From positions 1 to 43,710 of the forward strand of contig CAZWLJ010000027.1 of the NCBI GenBank assembly GCA_964634605.1: a stretch of 43,710 bases of DNA, read 5' to 3'. The DNA comes from UPXZ01 sp964634605. GTDB lineage: Bacteria; Bacteroidota; Bacteroidia; Bacteroidales; Paludibacteraceae. Shown piece by piece: positions 17,233 to 26,122 of this stretch. The notes beneath the pieces are model-generated. The model made no database searches and was not told where the DNA came from. It saw only the letters and a program-made list of their open reading frames with translations. A program made the translations under genes and the position numbers. Positions within the stretch are counted from its first letter, which is position 1. The number at the start of each line of letters is the position of its first letter.

Positions 17233-19110
17233 ATGAAACTAATGAATCTGATAATCCAAACATTTTGCATTGCAATCCTGGCACTTTCGGTTGCAGCATG
17301 CAACCGTCCGCCTTCAGAAGCCAGTCAGGGTCCCGAAAAAGACAAATCCAAATACGGTCCGCAGCCTCAGGAGTACGAATTGCCCGATGTTTCCGGCAAC
17401 ATTTACTATGCAGCACCCGACGGCAGGACTGAAGCCGACGGAAAATCGCTTGATAAACCTACCACTATCGATGCAGCCATCGAACGTGCACAGACAGGTG
17501 ATGCCATCATCATGCACGGCGGAACCTACCGTACCGGTGACTTGCTTCTGAATCAGGGCATTACTATTCAACCTTATCGGGATGAAATACCTGTTTTCAA
17601 CGGAACGCTAGTAGCTGAAAAATGGAAAAAAGTAAACGAAAAACTATGGGTGACCAGCTGGAATACCCTTTTTCCCGGAAAGCCTGAAAGTTGGTGGAAC
17701 CGCGAAAAGGAAGAGAAATACACACCACTGCATAGGTTCAACAACGATGGTGTTTTTGTCGACGGAAAATACCTGCAATCGGTTGGAGCCAGAGATTCTG
17801 TGACACCTGAAACCTATTTCGTTGATTATGAAAAACATGAAATCTTCATCGGAGCCGATCCTGCAGGTAAAAACATTGAAATTACTGCTTTCAGACAAGC
17901 ATTAAGACGGACTAGAGCCGATATTCACGGAAAGAAAAGCGACGGCAGAGGTCCTGTACTCAAAGGTCTGACATTCACTCAGTATCCTGATACAATGGTA
18001 CATATAGAAGGGTATTATCCCCAAAGTATTTCAGCGGAGAGCGAAAACGGGAAAGACGTTACAGGAACCGTTTTCGATAACTGCACTTTCACAAAATGTT
18101 TCCGTATTGCAGTATTTGCAATAGGTGACAGCATGGTGATGCGTCATTGCAAAATCGCTGGCTCCAATACTGAAGGTTTGTATATTGTGGCTTCATCGGA
18201 TGTGCTCCTCGAATGGAACATTTTCTCTAACAACAACATCGAACGATGGACGGGATTTTTCCCCTCGGCTGTGAAAATATTCAACCAAACCCACCGCGTA
18301 GTATGTAAAAACAACCTGATTACCGACCATCCTTTCTCCAACGGATTGTGGTACGATGTGGGCAATCACGACGGCGTTTTCGTGAATAACTGGATAGAAA
18401 AAGTAGGCGACCCGGAACGTTACCGGCATGATGATCGTCTGTGGGCAAGCTACAGCGGTTTCTTCTACGAAATATCGAGTGATGCAGTCTGTGCCGGCAA
18501 TGTGTTTGTAGACAACGCTCAGGGTCTGCTTGTACTGAATTCTGCAAACGTGGATATTTGCAATAACACGTTCATTAACAGCACAGTGAGCTTCGGACGC
18601 AACGAGCGCGGCGACGAAACCGACCATTTCGGATGGCATATAAAAACAGGTCCGGCTGTGGATGCACGATTCAATCACACATTCAGAAATAACCTGATAT
18701 ACATGGAAAAGGAATTTTTCCGTCCTGCCATGCATGTCTGGCAACCGGCGGTAATGTGTGAACGACTGAACAAACCACAGCTCTCGGACATGAACAATAA
18801 TTTGTACATGCTTGAAGGAGAAGCGCCAAAAAAATCGCTCATAAACTGGAGTCCCGCACTCAATGACACTTGCTCTGTACTCATCAGTTCACCAGCACAA
18901 CTTACGGCACTTTATCCGGCATTCGAAATCCAAAGTGTGATGCTGGTTAAACAGCAGAAATCTGTATTTGCTGATTTTGAGGGTATGGATTACAAATTGT
19001 CAGCTTCAGCCCGGGGAGCCGTAAAACCGGCATTGCTCAGCGAAAAAACGGTAAAGGCAATGGGAGGCACCGGCAAACCTGAGATTTCATATATTGGTGC
19101 TTATAAATAG
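17233..19110 (+). CDS. Right-handed parallel beta-helix lipoprotein
   Basis: A 625-aa lipoprotein with a signal peptide ending SVAAC (Cys23). The +2 to +5 residues are NRPP with no acidic cluster, which suggests retention in the periplasm rather than surface export. After the linker, IYYAAPDGRTEADGKSLDKP begins a DUF1565-like start of a right-handed parallel beta-helix, with turns such as GVFVNNWIEKV, VCAGNVFVDNAQG and VDICNNTFINS giving the repeated Asn/Val coil pattern. Such folds are typical of polysaccharide lyases, hydrolases and binding proteins; no catalytic motif is recognised, so substrate is unknown. I start at ATG 17233 because it gives a clean signal peptide. It stands alone between terminators and is not part of an obvious PUL. 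Confidence 0.8.
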   Translation: MKLMNLIIQTFCIAILALSVAACNRPPSEASQGPEKDKSKYGPQPQEYELPDVSGNIYYAAPDGRTEADGKSLDKPTTIDAAIERAQTGDAIIMHGGTYRTGDLLLNQGITIQPYRDEIPVFNGTLVAEKWKKVNEKLWVTSWNTLFPGKPESWWNREKEEKYTPLHRFNNDGVFVDGKYLQSVGARDSVTPETYFVDYEKHEIFIGADPAGKNIEITAFRQALRRTRADIHGKKSDGRGPVLKGLTFTQYPDTMVHIEGYYPQSISAESENGKDVTGTVFDNCTFTKCFRIAVFAIGDSMVMRHCKIAGSNTEGLYIVASSDVLLEWNIFSNNNIERWTGFFPSAVKIFNQTHRVVCKNNLITDHPFSNGLWYDVGNHDGVFVNNWIEKVGDPERYRHDDRLWASYSGFFYEISSDAVCAGNVFVDNAQGLLVLNSANVDICNNTFINSTVSFGRNERGDETDHFGWHIKTGPAVDARFNHTFRNNLIYMEKEFFRPAMHVWQPAVMCERLNKPQLSDMNNNLYMLEGEAPKKSLINWSPALNDTCSVLISSPAQLTALYPAFEIQSVMLVKQQKSVFADFEGMDYKLSASARGAVKPALLSEKTVKAMGGTGKPEISYIGAYK

Positions 19111-19218
19111 AATTTGTTTTTGTTAATATAAGTCATTTCAGAAAAGAATATGAACGCAATTTGTACGTATTAACTACGTTGACCGTTGATTCATCGTTTC
19201 ATGTGTATTTAAAACAAT

Positions 19219-19246
19219 GAGGGAGTATCATCAGTGATACTCCCTC
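19219..19246. terminator. Bidirectional terminator between the beta-helix and POT genes
   Basis: GAGGGAGTATCA (19219-19230) pairs perfectly with TGATACTCCCTC (19235-19246) around a TCAG loop. T-rich sequence follows on both strands, fitting shared termination of the convergent genes on either side. Confidence 0.88.
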
Positions 19247-19298
19247 TTTGATTATTATTTTTCATATCCTTCAACTTACTGTATCCGGAAATTCTTAA

Positions 19299-21119
19299 TT
19301 ACTGATTCGTGGATTTAGTTACTTTTTCAAGACGCTTCATCATGGAGAAAATAAATGTTGCCGATATCATGCAGCAGATAAAGAATACTCCCCACAAGAT
19401 ATACAGATCAACCCGTCCCCAGAGCGTACTTCCTACGAACAGAAGCTTGTTGCCCACAGCGGTTGCCAGTAACCATCCACCCTGCATCAAACCCTGGAAG
19501 CGGGGAGGAGCTACTTTCGATACAAAAGACAATCCCATCGGGCTGAGGAATAACTCGGCAATAGTCAGTATCAGGTAACTGCTCATCAGCCAGTAAGGAG
19601 TAACTCGGGATGTGTCGGGTACTGCCTTACCATCAAGCAGATGGGGAGAAACCAGATTGAGCGATGCAATCAGAATAACCACGAATCCAAGTCCTGCGAT
19701 TATCATACCGAAACCAATTTTTCGGGGTGTCGAAGGCTCTTTTCCTCTTGAATTCAGGAAGTTGAAGAATCCCATCACAACCGGTGTAAGCGATACAATG
19801 AATAATGGATTGAATGACTGGAATACTTCGGGTGCAATTGGATTGTTCTGATCGGCAGTGCTCACAAAGTAATAACATACTGCTCCGAATAAGACGGTAA
19901 GAATACCGCCTATTACCCGGTAGCGAAGTGTCGATTTACTGCGAAGCATGAGCACAATACCTGAGATAGTGGCAATTACACACAGAATGGATTTCAGGTT
20001 GAAAAACAGATTGGTAAAAGGACCTACTTCTTTCACTGTATAGTCGCGTGCAAAGAATGTGAGGGTGAGACCATTCTGATGGAATGACATCCAGAAGAAA
20101 ATTACCACTATAAATACCAGAATCAGTGAAATGACTCTCGGGCGTTCATCTTTGGTTGCAATCTGGAAAATATAAGATACAAACGCCACAAACAATCCGA
20201 TGGCAAGGCCGAACTTATAATCAAGACCCGGAATCAACTGAATAAGCAGAGTGGTAATTGCCATTAGCAACAGCGATACAAGGAGTACACGTCCCGTGTG
20301 TGCCGATTTATTATCAATTGTGTTTGATTGTTTTTCAACTACTTTAGCTACTGATTTAGTGGGAAGCGCCTTATTGAAAATGATGTAAACCAGCAATGAA
20401 ACTATCATGGCAGCCGCTGCAACAGCAAATGCCAGATTATAACCTTTGGAGAATACGTCGAGATATTGGTGTGCAAATGCAGTCAGGTCTGTAACAGGCT
20501 CGCCGCTGAGTACGGCCTTATTCGCTAACTCCTGAAACTGGGACGTATCGGTAAGGCTGCCGTTAATCATCTGGTGTGCCAGGGCAGGTATACTTCCGTC
20601 GTGGTTGAAGCCGTGACTTTCAAGCCACCAGTTTCTGATTCCTGTTGCAACAAATGGAGCAAAGAACGCTCCGATGTTGATACCCATGTAGAAAATCATG
20701 AAAGCTGCATCGCGGAATTTCGAGTACCTCTCATCATCGTAAAGTTGTCCAACAACTGCCTGAAGATTTCCTTTAAAAAATCCGTTTCCAAGCGAAATAA
20801 TCAATAACGCTGTCATAGTACCGGCCAGCGACATGCCGGGTAAAGCAATGAGCACATAACCACTGAACATGATTATTTGCCCCCAGAGAATCACCGTTTT
20901 GTACTTCTTCGACCAGTCGGCCAGCATACCTCCCACGAGTGCCAGCGCGTATATGGCAAAATAAAACCAACTGTAGTATTCACCGGCTGCCTGTTCGGTC
21001 AAACCGTATTTCACTTGTAAAAATAGCACCAGAATCGCCATCATGGTGTAGAAACCAAATCGTTCTCCCATATTGGTGAAAAATGCAACTAATAATCCCT
21101 TTGGATGATTTTTCAACAT
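19299..21119 (-). CDS. POT/PTR-family proton-dependent oligopeptide transporter
   Basis: A 606-aa multi-pass inner-membrane protein, with more hydrophobic segments than a 12-helix transporter (about 14), as is usual for bacterial POT proteins. The N-terminal FFTNMGERFGFYTMMAIL (13-30) is the ExxERFxYY motif of the family, although the first Glu is Asn (N16) while E19 and R20 are kept. Further family signs are SLGNGFFKGNLQAVVGQLY and SPMGLSFVSKVAPPRFQGLM. It imports di- and tripeptides with protons. It is transcribed alone, convergent with the beta-helix gene across a shared terminator. Specificity for peptides over nitrate or other solutes is by family. Confidence 0.9.
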   Translation of the reverse strand: MLKNHPKGLLVAFFTNMGERFGFYTMMAILVLFLQVKYGLTEQAAGEYYSWFYFAIYALALVGGMLADWSKKYKTVILWGQIIMFSGYVLIALPGMSLAGTMTALLIISLGNGFFKGNLQAVVGQLYDDERYSKFRDAAFMIFYMGINIGAFFAPFVATGIRNWWLESHGFNHDGSIPALAHQMINGSLTDTSQFQELANKAVLSGEPVTDLTAFAHQYLDVFSKGYNLAFAVAAAAMIVSLLVYIIFNKALPTKSVAKVVEKQSNTIDNKSAHTGRVLLVSLLLMAITTLLIQLIPGLDYKFGLAIGLFVAFVSYIFQIATKDERPRVISLILVFIVVIFFWMSFHQNGLTLTFFARDYTVKEVGPFTNLFFNLKSILCVIATISGIVLMLRSKSTLRYRVIGGILTVLFGAVCYYFVSTADQNNPIAPEVFQSFNPLFIVSLTPVVMGFFNFLNSRGKEPSTPRKIGFGMIIAGLGFVVILIASLNLVSPHLLDGKAVPDTSRVTPYWLMSSYLILTIAELFLSPMGLSFVSKVAPPRFQGLMQGGWLLATAVGNKLLFVGSTLWGRVDLYILWGVFFICCMISATFIFSMMKRLEKVTKSTNQ

Positions 21120-21178
21120 AACTGTTTGTTATTTAATTAATTGTATTATTTGTATCATTTAAAAATGTAAAACATTTG

Positions 21179-21186
21179 CAAATATA
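21179..21186 (-). promoter_or_regulatory. Possible -7 box for the POT transporter
   Basis: The minus-strand sequence TATATTTG fits TAnnTTTG, 60 bases before the start. A TTTG exists only 12 bases upstream, shorter than the usual spacing, so confidence is low. Confidence 0.35.
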
Positions 21187-21324
21187 ATCAATTACTTTCA
21201 AAAAATAAAAACAGAATTATTTAGAAACTATAATTATTAAACAACAATGAATGAGCTTAAGATTGATTCAGAATAGGGAAATGGAAGGTTCTTTGTGAAA
21301 AATGAGGGGAATTCAGATAAAGTC

Positions 21325-21366
21325 AATCAGGCAGGGACATTCGTTAAGGAACATCCCTGCCTGATT
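21325..21366 (-). terminator. Hairpin after the small membrane protein gene
   Basis: AATCAGGCAGGGA (21325-21337) and TCCCTGCCTGATT (21354-21366) are perfect 13-bp arms with a 16-base loop. It lies 20 bases beyond the stop of the minus-strand gene at 21386. The sequence after the stem on that strand is only modestly T-rich. Confidence 0.65.
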
Positions 21367-21385
21367 TTGTGATAATTGAGTGCCT

Positions 21386-21946
21386 TTATTTTAAATCAGT
21401 GACGATAACAGAGATACCGGCTTTATTATTCAGTCCGGAAATGGGTGAAACAAATCGTGTAGTACTGTCGTTTTTTACTGCGGTATTTTCAGCCGGGCGA
21501 AGCAGCGTAATATCAGCAACAGGAAGTCCCACTTCATTTTTATCTGATGACAGAAAGATTGTATTGGTGGTGGCATCAATAGCAAAAGCTTTTACAATAT
21601 GTGGCTCCCTGAGAATGTAACTGATGTACTGGTTTGCCTGATCGTAATTATTACGCATCATGTCGCTTCGTACAGCCCATGAAAACACTTTGGAGATGAG
21701 CATATAGTCTGCCTGGCGAAGACTGTCCATCTCTGACTTGTGGGCTGCCTTGAGCGCTTCTTTCTCCTTTTCAAGATGATTGATTTCAAATTGTCCCCAG
21801 ATGAACACTGCAATCAATGCAAATAGGAGAGAGAACGAAAGTTTATGATTCAGAATGTACTTTACCAGTTTGCTTTTCTTTCTGGTGACTACAGTTGTAG
21901 TTGTTTTCTGTTCTGCCGCTATTTCAGGATTGTTTTCAGTTGCCAT
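21386..21946 (-). CDS. Membrane-anchored protein of unknown function, Cache/PAS-like periplasmic part
   Basis: A 186-aa protein not recognised by family. A short basic cytosolic tail (TRKKSKLVKYILNHK) precedes one membrane segment (about 35-53), then a coiled-coil-like stretch EINHLEKEKEALKAAHKSEMDSLR, then a small extracytoplasmic domain ending VSPISGLNNKAGISVIVTDLK. The pattern of helices followed by strands, with AIDATTNTIFLSSDKNEVG, looks like a single Cache/PAS-type sensor domain, but there is no cytosolic output domain. It follows the rluB-like gene by 22 bases on the same strand and is probably co-transcribed; a hairpin follows it. Function is unknown. Confidence 0.7.
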   Translation of the reverse strand: MATENNPEIAAEQKTTTTVVTRKKSKLVKYILNHKLSFSLLFALIAVFIWGQFEINHLEKEKEALKAAHKSEMDSLRQADYMLISKVFSWAVRSDMMRNNYDQANQYISYILREPHIVKAFAIDATTNTIFLSSDKNEVGLPVADITLLRPAENTAVKNDSTTRFVSPISGLNNKAGISVIVTDLK

Positions 21947-21968
21947 AACGGTATTTGCTTTGTAATTA

Positions 21969-23453
21969 CTATTCGTGTGCGCCCATCAGAAGCATGTTAA
22001 CTTCTCTTTCGGTAAGGAAACGGTATTTCCCGCGTGGTACGTTCTTTTTGGTCAGTCCGGCAAACAATACCCGGTCGAGTTTTGTGATTTTATAACCCAG
22101 TTTGTCGAAAATACGACGAACAACACGGTTTTGTCCGGAGTGTATTTCAATGCCTACTTCGCTAAGATTGCCTTCCTTGACAAATTCCAGTGCATCGGCT
22201 TTAATGGTGAAATCACCCAGATCTACACCATCCAGTATCGCCTCAAAATCTTCTCTTTCCAGATCGCGGTCCAGTCCTACGTGATAGATTTTCTTTTTGT
22301 CGTATTTCGGATGAGTGAGTTTTGATGCCAGGTCGCCGTCGTTGGTGAGCAGCAGTACACCGGTGGTGTTTCTGTCAAGTCTTCCTACAGGATAAATTCG
22401 CTCGCTGCATGCGTTTTTTATAATGTCTATTACCGTTTTACGTGCCTGAGTATCTTCCGAAGTGGTTACACAGTCTTTAGGCTTGTTGAGCAGAATATAT
22501 ACTTTCTTCTCGATTCTTACAGGCTGATTATGAAACATCACAATGTCGGTAGGCAGTACTTTGGTTCCAAGTTCGGTTACAACATTGCCATTTACCGTTA
22601 TCACTCCTGCCTGAATGTATTCATCAGCTTCACGCCTCGAACATACTCCGGCATTTGACAAATATTTATTCAGACGTATCGGTTTTGTAGGATCGATATA
22701 GGCTTGTTTGTATTCGAATTGTTTCTTTCTGCTGTACTTGGCATTTGGATCGTAATCGGCGGAATTATGGCGTTTACGGAAAGTAATGCCATTTTTTTTG
22801 TTGTCGAATCTGGTTTCCACAAATTTCGATTCATTCACTTCGCTGGCTTTTCTGAAAGTCAGCTTGCCATCATGAGATCTTTCAGTGTTGTCAAATCGTT
22901 TTTTCGGGCCAGAATACTCTGCAGGTCTTTCACCTGCTTCCGATTTGCGGATAAACCGTGGTCTGCCGGAACTTGAACTATTCGTGTTTTGGTTGAATCT
23001 TGGCCGGCGTTCTGAGTCGGAGTTGTTTTTGTTGTAGCCTGAGTAGTGATTTCTGTCGGTTTCATAACCTTCAGTTCTGTTTTCGTTGTTCCGGTTTACG
23101 AAAAATTTTCTTTCACCGCCGGTATCCTGGCGTCTTTCGTAATTATTATGCTGGCTGTATGGTTTCCTGTCTGTTGATGAAAATGGCCTTTTGTTATCAA
23201 AGGATCTTTTTTCACCGTATGAAGGTCTTTCGTCTTTAATATCGAATCTGTTGAAGTTTCTTTCAGAATTACGATTTCTGTTGTCATTTTTCGGAGTGTC
23301 ATTTCTCTCCTGGTTTGAGGAGCTGAAATTTGAGGGTGAACTTTTGCGAATACCTTTTATAAAAGGTTTAGCATTCTTTTTGTCGAAGGATTTACCGTCA
23401 CGGCTGGCGTCAGAATTGTAACTTCCACGCCTGTTTTCGTTGTTTGTTTTCAT
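21969..23453 (-). CDS. rluB: RsuA/RluB-family pseudouridine synthase with long disordered N-terminus
   Basis: A 494-aa enzyme expected to make a pseudouridine in 23S rRNA. An S4 domain starts near 259 (IRLNKYLSNAGVCSRREADE), followed by the RsuA/RluB/F catalytic domain with VGRLDRNTTGVLLLTNDG, where D360 is the likely nucleophile, and a C-terminal GQNRVVRRIFDKLGYKI. The first roughly 255 residues are low-complexity and rich in Asn, Arg, Ser, Asp and Gly with repeated RRPRF, RPFSS and NNEN-like patches, predicted disordered and RNA-binding-like. Bacteroidetes RluB homologues often carry such tails; this one makes up half the protein. I chose ATG 23453; an upstream TTG/ATG extension adds 19 unlikely residues. 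The symbol is at family level. Confidence 0.88.
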   Translation of the reverse strand: MKTNNENRRGSYNSDASRDGKSFDKKNAKPFIKGIRKSSPSNFSSSNQERNDTPKNDNRNRNSERNFNRFDIKDERPSYGEKRSFDNKRPFSSTDRKPYSQHNNYERRQDTGGERKFFVNRNNENRTEGYETDRNHYSGYNKNNSDSERRPRFNQNTNSSSSGRPRFIRKSEAGERPAEYSGPKKRFDNTERSHDGKLTFRKASEVNESKFVETRFDNKKNGITFRKRHNSADYDPNAKYSRKKQFEYKQAYIDPTKPIRLNKYLSNAGVCSRREADEYIQAGVITVNGNVVTELGTKVLPTDIVMFHNQPVRIEKKVYILLNKPKDCVTTSEDTQARKTVIDIIKNACSERIYPVGRLDRNTTGVLLLTNDGDLASKLTHPKYDKKKIYHVGLDRDLEREDFEAILDGVDLGDFTIKADALEFVKEGNLSEVGIEIHSGQNRVVRRIFDKLGYKITKLDRVLFAGLTKKNVPRGKYRFLTEREVNMLLMGAHE

Positions 23454-23710
23454 TGAAAATATGTCAAATAAAATTTTTTGCAAAGGTCGGAAAAAAACTT
23501 GGAATTTCATCCTTTTTTTTTCTCAACTTTCAATTAAACAAACAAATAAGCCGGATAGTTCATGCCTTTCTAACATTTTATGTAGTTCAGTATCTGCATC
23601 GTATGACCGAAATCTGTTTTAACTTCAGCATCAGTATTAATGTGCTATGCAATAACGATGTAAGTCATTGTCAGGAGTATATCACGAAAATCCATTTTTA
23701 CATATTGTAC

Positions 23711-23725
23711 TGAATACAGTATTCA
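23711..23725. promoter_or_regulatory. Candidate operator palindrome upstream of the Nudix regulator
   Basis: TGAATAC-A-GTATTCA is a perfect palindrome with 7-bp arms. It lies about 75 bases upstream of the -33 element of the regulator gene, a plausible place for dimer binding by the regulator or by another protein. No second copy was noticed in front of xylB or xylA. Confidence 0.45.
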
Positions 23726-23799
23726 TACAAATTCTTATTGTATAAAGTACGCAATATAATTGCCTGAAAATTTTATATTTAAAATTTTTATCAAAATAT

Positions 23800-23829
23800 T
23801 TTGTAATCAAAAAGTAATATCTATTTTTG
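23800..23829 (+). promoter_or_regulatory. Promoter for the xylose locus
   Basis: TTTG (23800-23803) and TATTTTTG (23822-23829) are 18 bases apart, an excellent Bacteroidetes -33/-7 pair. Transcription would start near 23836, about 24 bases before ATG 23860, which supports that start over the TTG at 23827. Confidence 0.6.
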
Positions 23830-23859
23830 CAAAATAATCAAACGGAAAAATGCAAAATA

Positions 23860-24564
23860 ATGGGTGAGTTGCGACCTTACAATCCCTATGTCTCAACCGA
23901 CTGCGTAGTGTTCGGATTCGACGGCAAAGACCTGAAAGTACTGCTTATCAAGCGTCATATTCAGGAAAATACCGGTGAGTACAACGATGTAAAGCTACCA
24001 GGCAGCATTATCTACATGGACGAAGGCCTGGATGAAGCTGCAGCGAGGGTGCTCGCCGAACTTACCGGGCTGAAAAATATACCACTCAGTCAGTTTTACA
24101 GTTTTGGTAATCCGTCGCGCACGAGTAATCCGCGTGATATCCTTTGGCTCGAACGAACAATGAAGACCAAAATCGAAAGAATAGTTACCGTAGGCTATGT
24201 AGCCCTGATTAAAATCAACAGAAAGATAACGCTCAAATCGATAAACACATCAGCCGAATGGTACAATGTGGAACAGGTCAGGAAAATGAATCTGGCTATG
24301 GATCACAATCTGATAGTTCAGAAAGCGCTTGATTACATCAAATCGTGGCTTTACTCAGAGCCTCACCTGATGTTTAAATTACTTCCCAGGAAATTCACAA
24401 TGTCGCAACTGCGTCTTCTCTACGACGAAATCAACCAGACCAAATCGGATGTGCGAAATTTTCAGAAGAAAGCGAATCAGTGGCAAAACCTTGTAATGCT
24501 CGATGAATTCGAAACCGGAGTGCCACATCGTGCCGGAAGACTCTACAAATATCAAAACAAATAA
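23860..24564 (+). CDS. xylR: Nudix-winged-helix transcriptional regulator, xylose type (NrtR/AraR-like)
   Basis: A 234-aa protein with an N-terminal Nudix-like domain (about 10-130) and a C-terminal winged-helix part (about 160-230, KFTMSQLRLLYDEINQT). The Nudix box is eroded: in the segment from LPGSIIYMDEG to RVLAELTGL, the REUXEEXGU core reads RVLAELTGL, losing the RE and EE glutamates, so hydrolysis is unlikely. The NrtR family, and the Bacteroides arabinose regulator AraR, are known regulators built this way, sensing sugars rather than cleaving nucleotides. It lies directly before xylB (33-base gap), xylA and the symporter, so I infer a xylose-responsive regulator. The symbol is by context. 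Confidence 0.85.
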   Translation: MGELRPYNPYVSTDCVVFGFDGKDLKVLLIKRHIQENTGEYNDVKLPGSIIYMDEGLDEAAARVLAELTGLKNIPLSQFYSFGNPSRTSNPRDILWLERTMKTKIERIVTVGYVALIKINRKITLKSINTSAEWYNVEQVRKMNLAMDHNLIVQKALDYIKSWLYSEPHLMFKLLPRKFTMSQLRLLYDEINQTKSDVRNFQKKANQWQNLVMLDEFETGVPHRAGRLYKYQNK

Positions 24565-24597
24565 TCAAAATAATTACTTTAACATAAAAAAACGAAT

Positions 24598-26076
24598 ATG
24601 TATTTATTAGGATATGATTTAGGTAGCTCATCCGTCAAAGCAAGTCTTGTAAACTCAACGACCGGCGAAGTGGTGGCAAGTGATTTCTCACCCAAAAAGG
24701 AAATGGAAATTAAAGCCTTAAAAGCCGGTTGGGCAGAGCAGGATGTGGAAGTCTGGTGGAGTAATCTGAAAGAAGCAACAAAATCAGTACTGTCGTCAAC
24801 CAGCATTGATCCGAAAGAAATTGATGCCATCGGTATTTCATACCAGATGCACGGACTGGTGCTGGTGGATAAGAAAATGAATGTCATTCGCAATTCCATT
24901 ATCTGGTGCGACAGTCGCTCGGTGACATACGGCGAAAATGCGTTCAGAACAATCGGGAGCGAAAAATGCTTGTCGCACCTGCTCAATTCGCCCGGCAACT
25001 TCACATTATCAAAACTGGCATGGGTAAAAGAAAACGAGCCCGAAAACTACAACCGAATCAGGTACTATATGCTTCCAGGCGATTACATAGCCTTGAGAAT
25101 GACGGGAAATGCTGCTACTACAGCATCAGGATTATCTGAAGGAATATCGTGGGATTTCATCGGTAATAAACCGGCTGATTTTCTGTACGAATATTTTGGT
25201 TTCAGGCAGGATTTTATTCCGGAAATTGTGCCTACATTCGGTTATCAGGGCACTTTAACAGGTCAGATTGCAGCTGAACTCGGGCTGGCCGAAGGAATTC
25301 CGGTTACATATCGGGCTGGCGATCAGCCGAACAATGCACTTTCGCTCAATGTACTCAATCCGGGCGAAGTGGCAGCCACGGCAGGTACTTCGGGGGTGGT
25401 GTATGGAGTAAACGACGATGCAAAATACGATCCGTTATCGCGCGTAAATTCATTCGCGCACGTCAATCATCTGGAAGACCAGACCCGCGTGGGTGTGCTT
25501 CTTTGCATAAACGGAACGGCAATACTCAATACCTGGATAAAAAATAATGTGGCTCCCGAAGGAATTTCATATGCTGAAATGAACGAACTCGCAGCAGGAA
25601 TTCCTGTCGGAAGTGATGGAATTTCAATTATTCCGTTCGGAAACGGGGCTGAACGGGTGCTGAACAACAAAGAACAAAACTGTTCGATTCACGGAATCAA
25701 TTTTCTGATTCACCGGAAAGAACATCTGATCAGAGCAGCCCATGAAGGAATTGCATTTTCTTTCAAATATGGTATGGACATCATGAACGGAATGGGAATA
25801 GAAACAAAAATTATCCGTGCCGGTCATGCCAATCTGTTCCTGAGTCCCATATTCCGTCAGACATTATCCAATATTACCGGTGCAACGATAGAATTGTACA
25901 ATACCGATGGCTCCGTAGGTGCAGCACGCGGGGCAGGTATAGGGGCAGGCATTTACAAATCGGCCGAAGAGGCGTTCGTCACTCTGAAAAAAGTAATTAC
26001 CGTTACTCCCGACGAGAAAGATTTACCCGCTTCACTTGATGCTTATAATCTGTGGATCAGCAGATTAAATAAATAA
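24598..26076 (+). CDS. xylB: Xylulokinase
   Basis: A 492-aa FGGY-family carbohydrate kinase phosphorylating D-xylulose to xylulose-5-phosphate, the entry to the pentose phosphate pathway. The N-terminal ATP-binding LLGYDLGSSSVKASLV (3-18) and GISYQMHGLVLVD (80-92; the usual xylulokinase element is SGQMHG) are present, with the conserved WCDSRS after it. In the C-terminal half, IIRAGHANLFLSPIFRQTLSN and SVGAARGAGIGAG carry the second phosphate and adenosine loops. Length and neighbours (xylA, sugar symporter, Nudix regulator) support xylulose over other sugars. The gap to xylA is 46 bases, with no internal terminator seen. Confidence 0.94.
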   Translation: MYLLGYDLGSSSVKASLVNSTTGEVVASDFSPKKEMEIKALKAGWAEQDVEVWWSNLKEATKSVLSSTSIDPKEIDAIGISYQMHGLVLVDKKMNVIRNSIIWCDSRSVTYGENAFRTIGSEKCLSHLLNSPGNFTLSKLAWVKENEPENYNRIRYYMLPGDYIALRMTGNAATTASGLSEGISWDFIGNKPADFLYEYFGFRQDFIPEIVPTFGYQGTLTGQIAAELGLAEGIPVTYRAGDQPNNALSLNVLNPGEVAATAGTSGVVYGVNDDAKYDPLSRVNSFAHVNHLEDQTRVGVLLCINGTAILNTWIKNNVAPEGISYAEMNELAAGIPVGSDGISIIPFGNGAERVLNNKEQNCSIHGINFLIHRKEHLIRAAHEGIAFSFKYGMDIMNGMGIETKIIRAGHANLFLSPIFRQTLSNITGATIELYNTDGSVGAARGAGIGAGIYKSAEEAFVTLKKVITVTPDEKDLPASLDAYNLWISRLNK

Positions 26077-26122
26077 ATAAAATATTCTTTTAATAACTCT
26101 TTAAATAACAACTAAAAAAATT

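Larger units (their letters stand above)
23454..23859. other. Divergent regulatory region before the xylose locus
   Basis: This gap of 406 AT-rich bases separates the minus-strand rluB-like gene from the plus-strand Nudix regulator. It holds a perfect palindrome at 23711 and a good promoter at 23800-23829, both listed separately. No ORF is convincing, and a clear promoter for the rluB-like gene was not found. Confidence 0.5.

Noticed and set aside
23827..23859. TTG start at 23827 for the Nudix regulator
   Set aside because: It falls inside the -7 box; ATG 23860 is 24 bases after the expected start of transcription.
23860..24564. ADP-ribose pyrophosphatase or other Nudix hydrolase
   Set aside because: The catalytic glutamates of the Nudix box are missing and a winged-helix part follows; context is the xylose operon.
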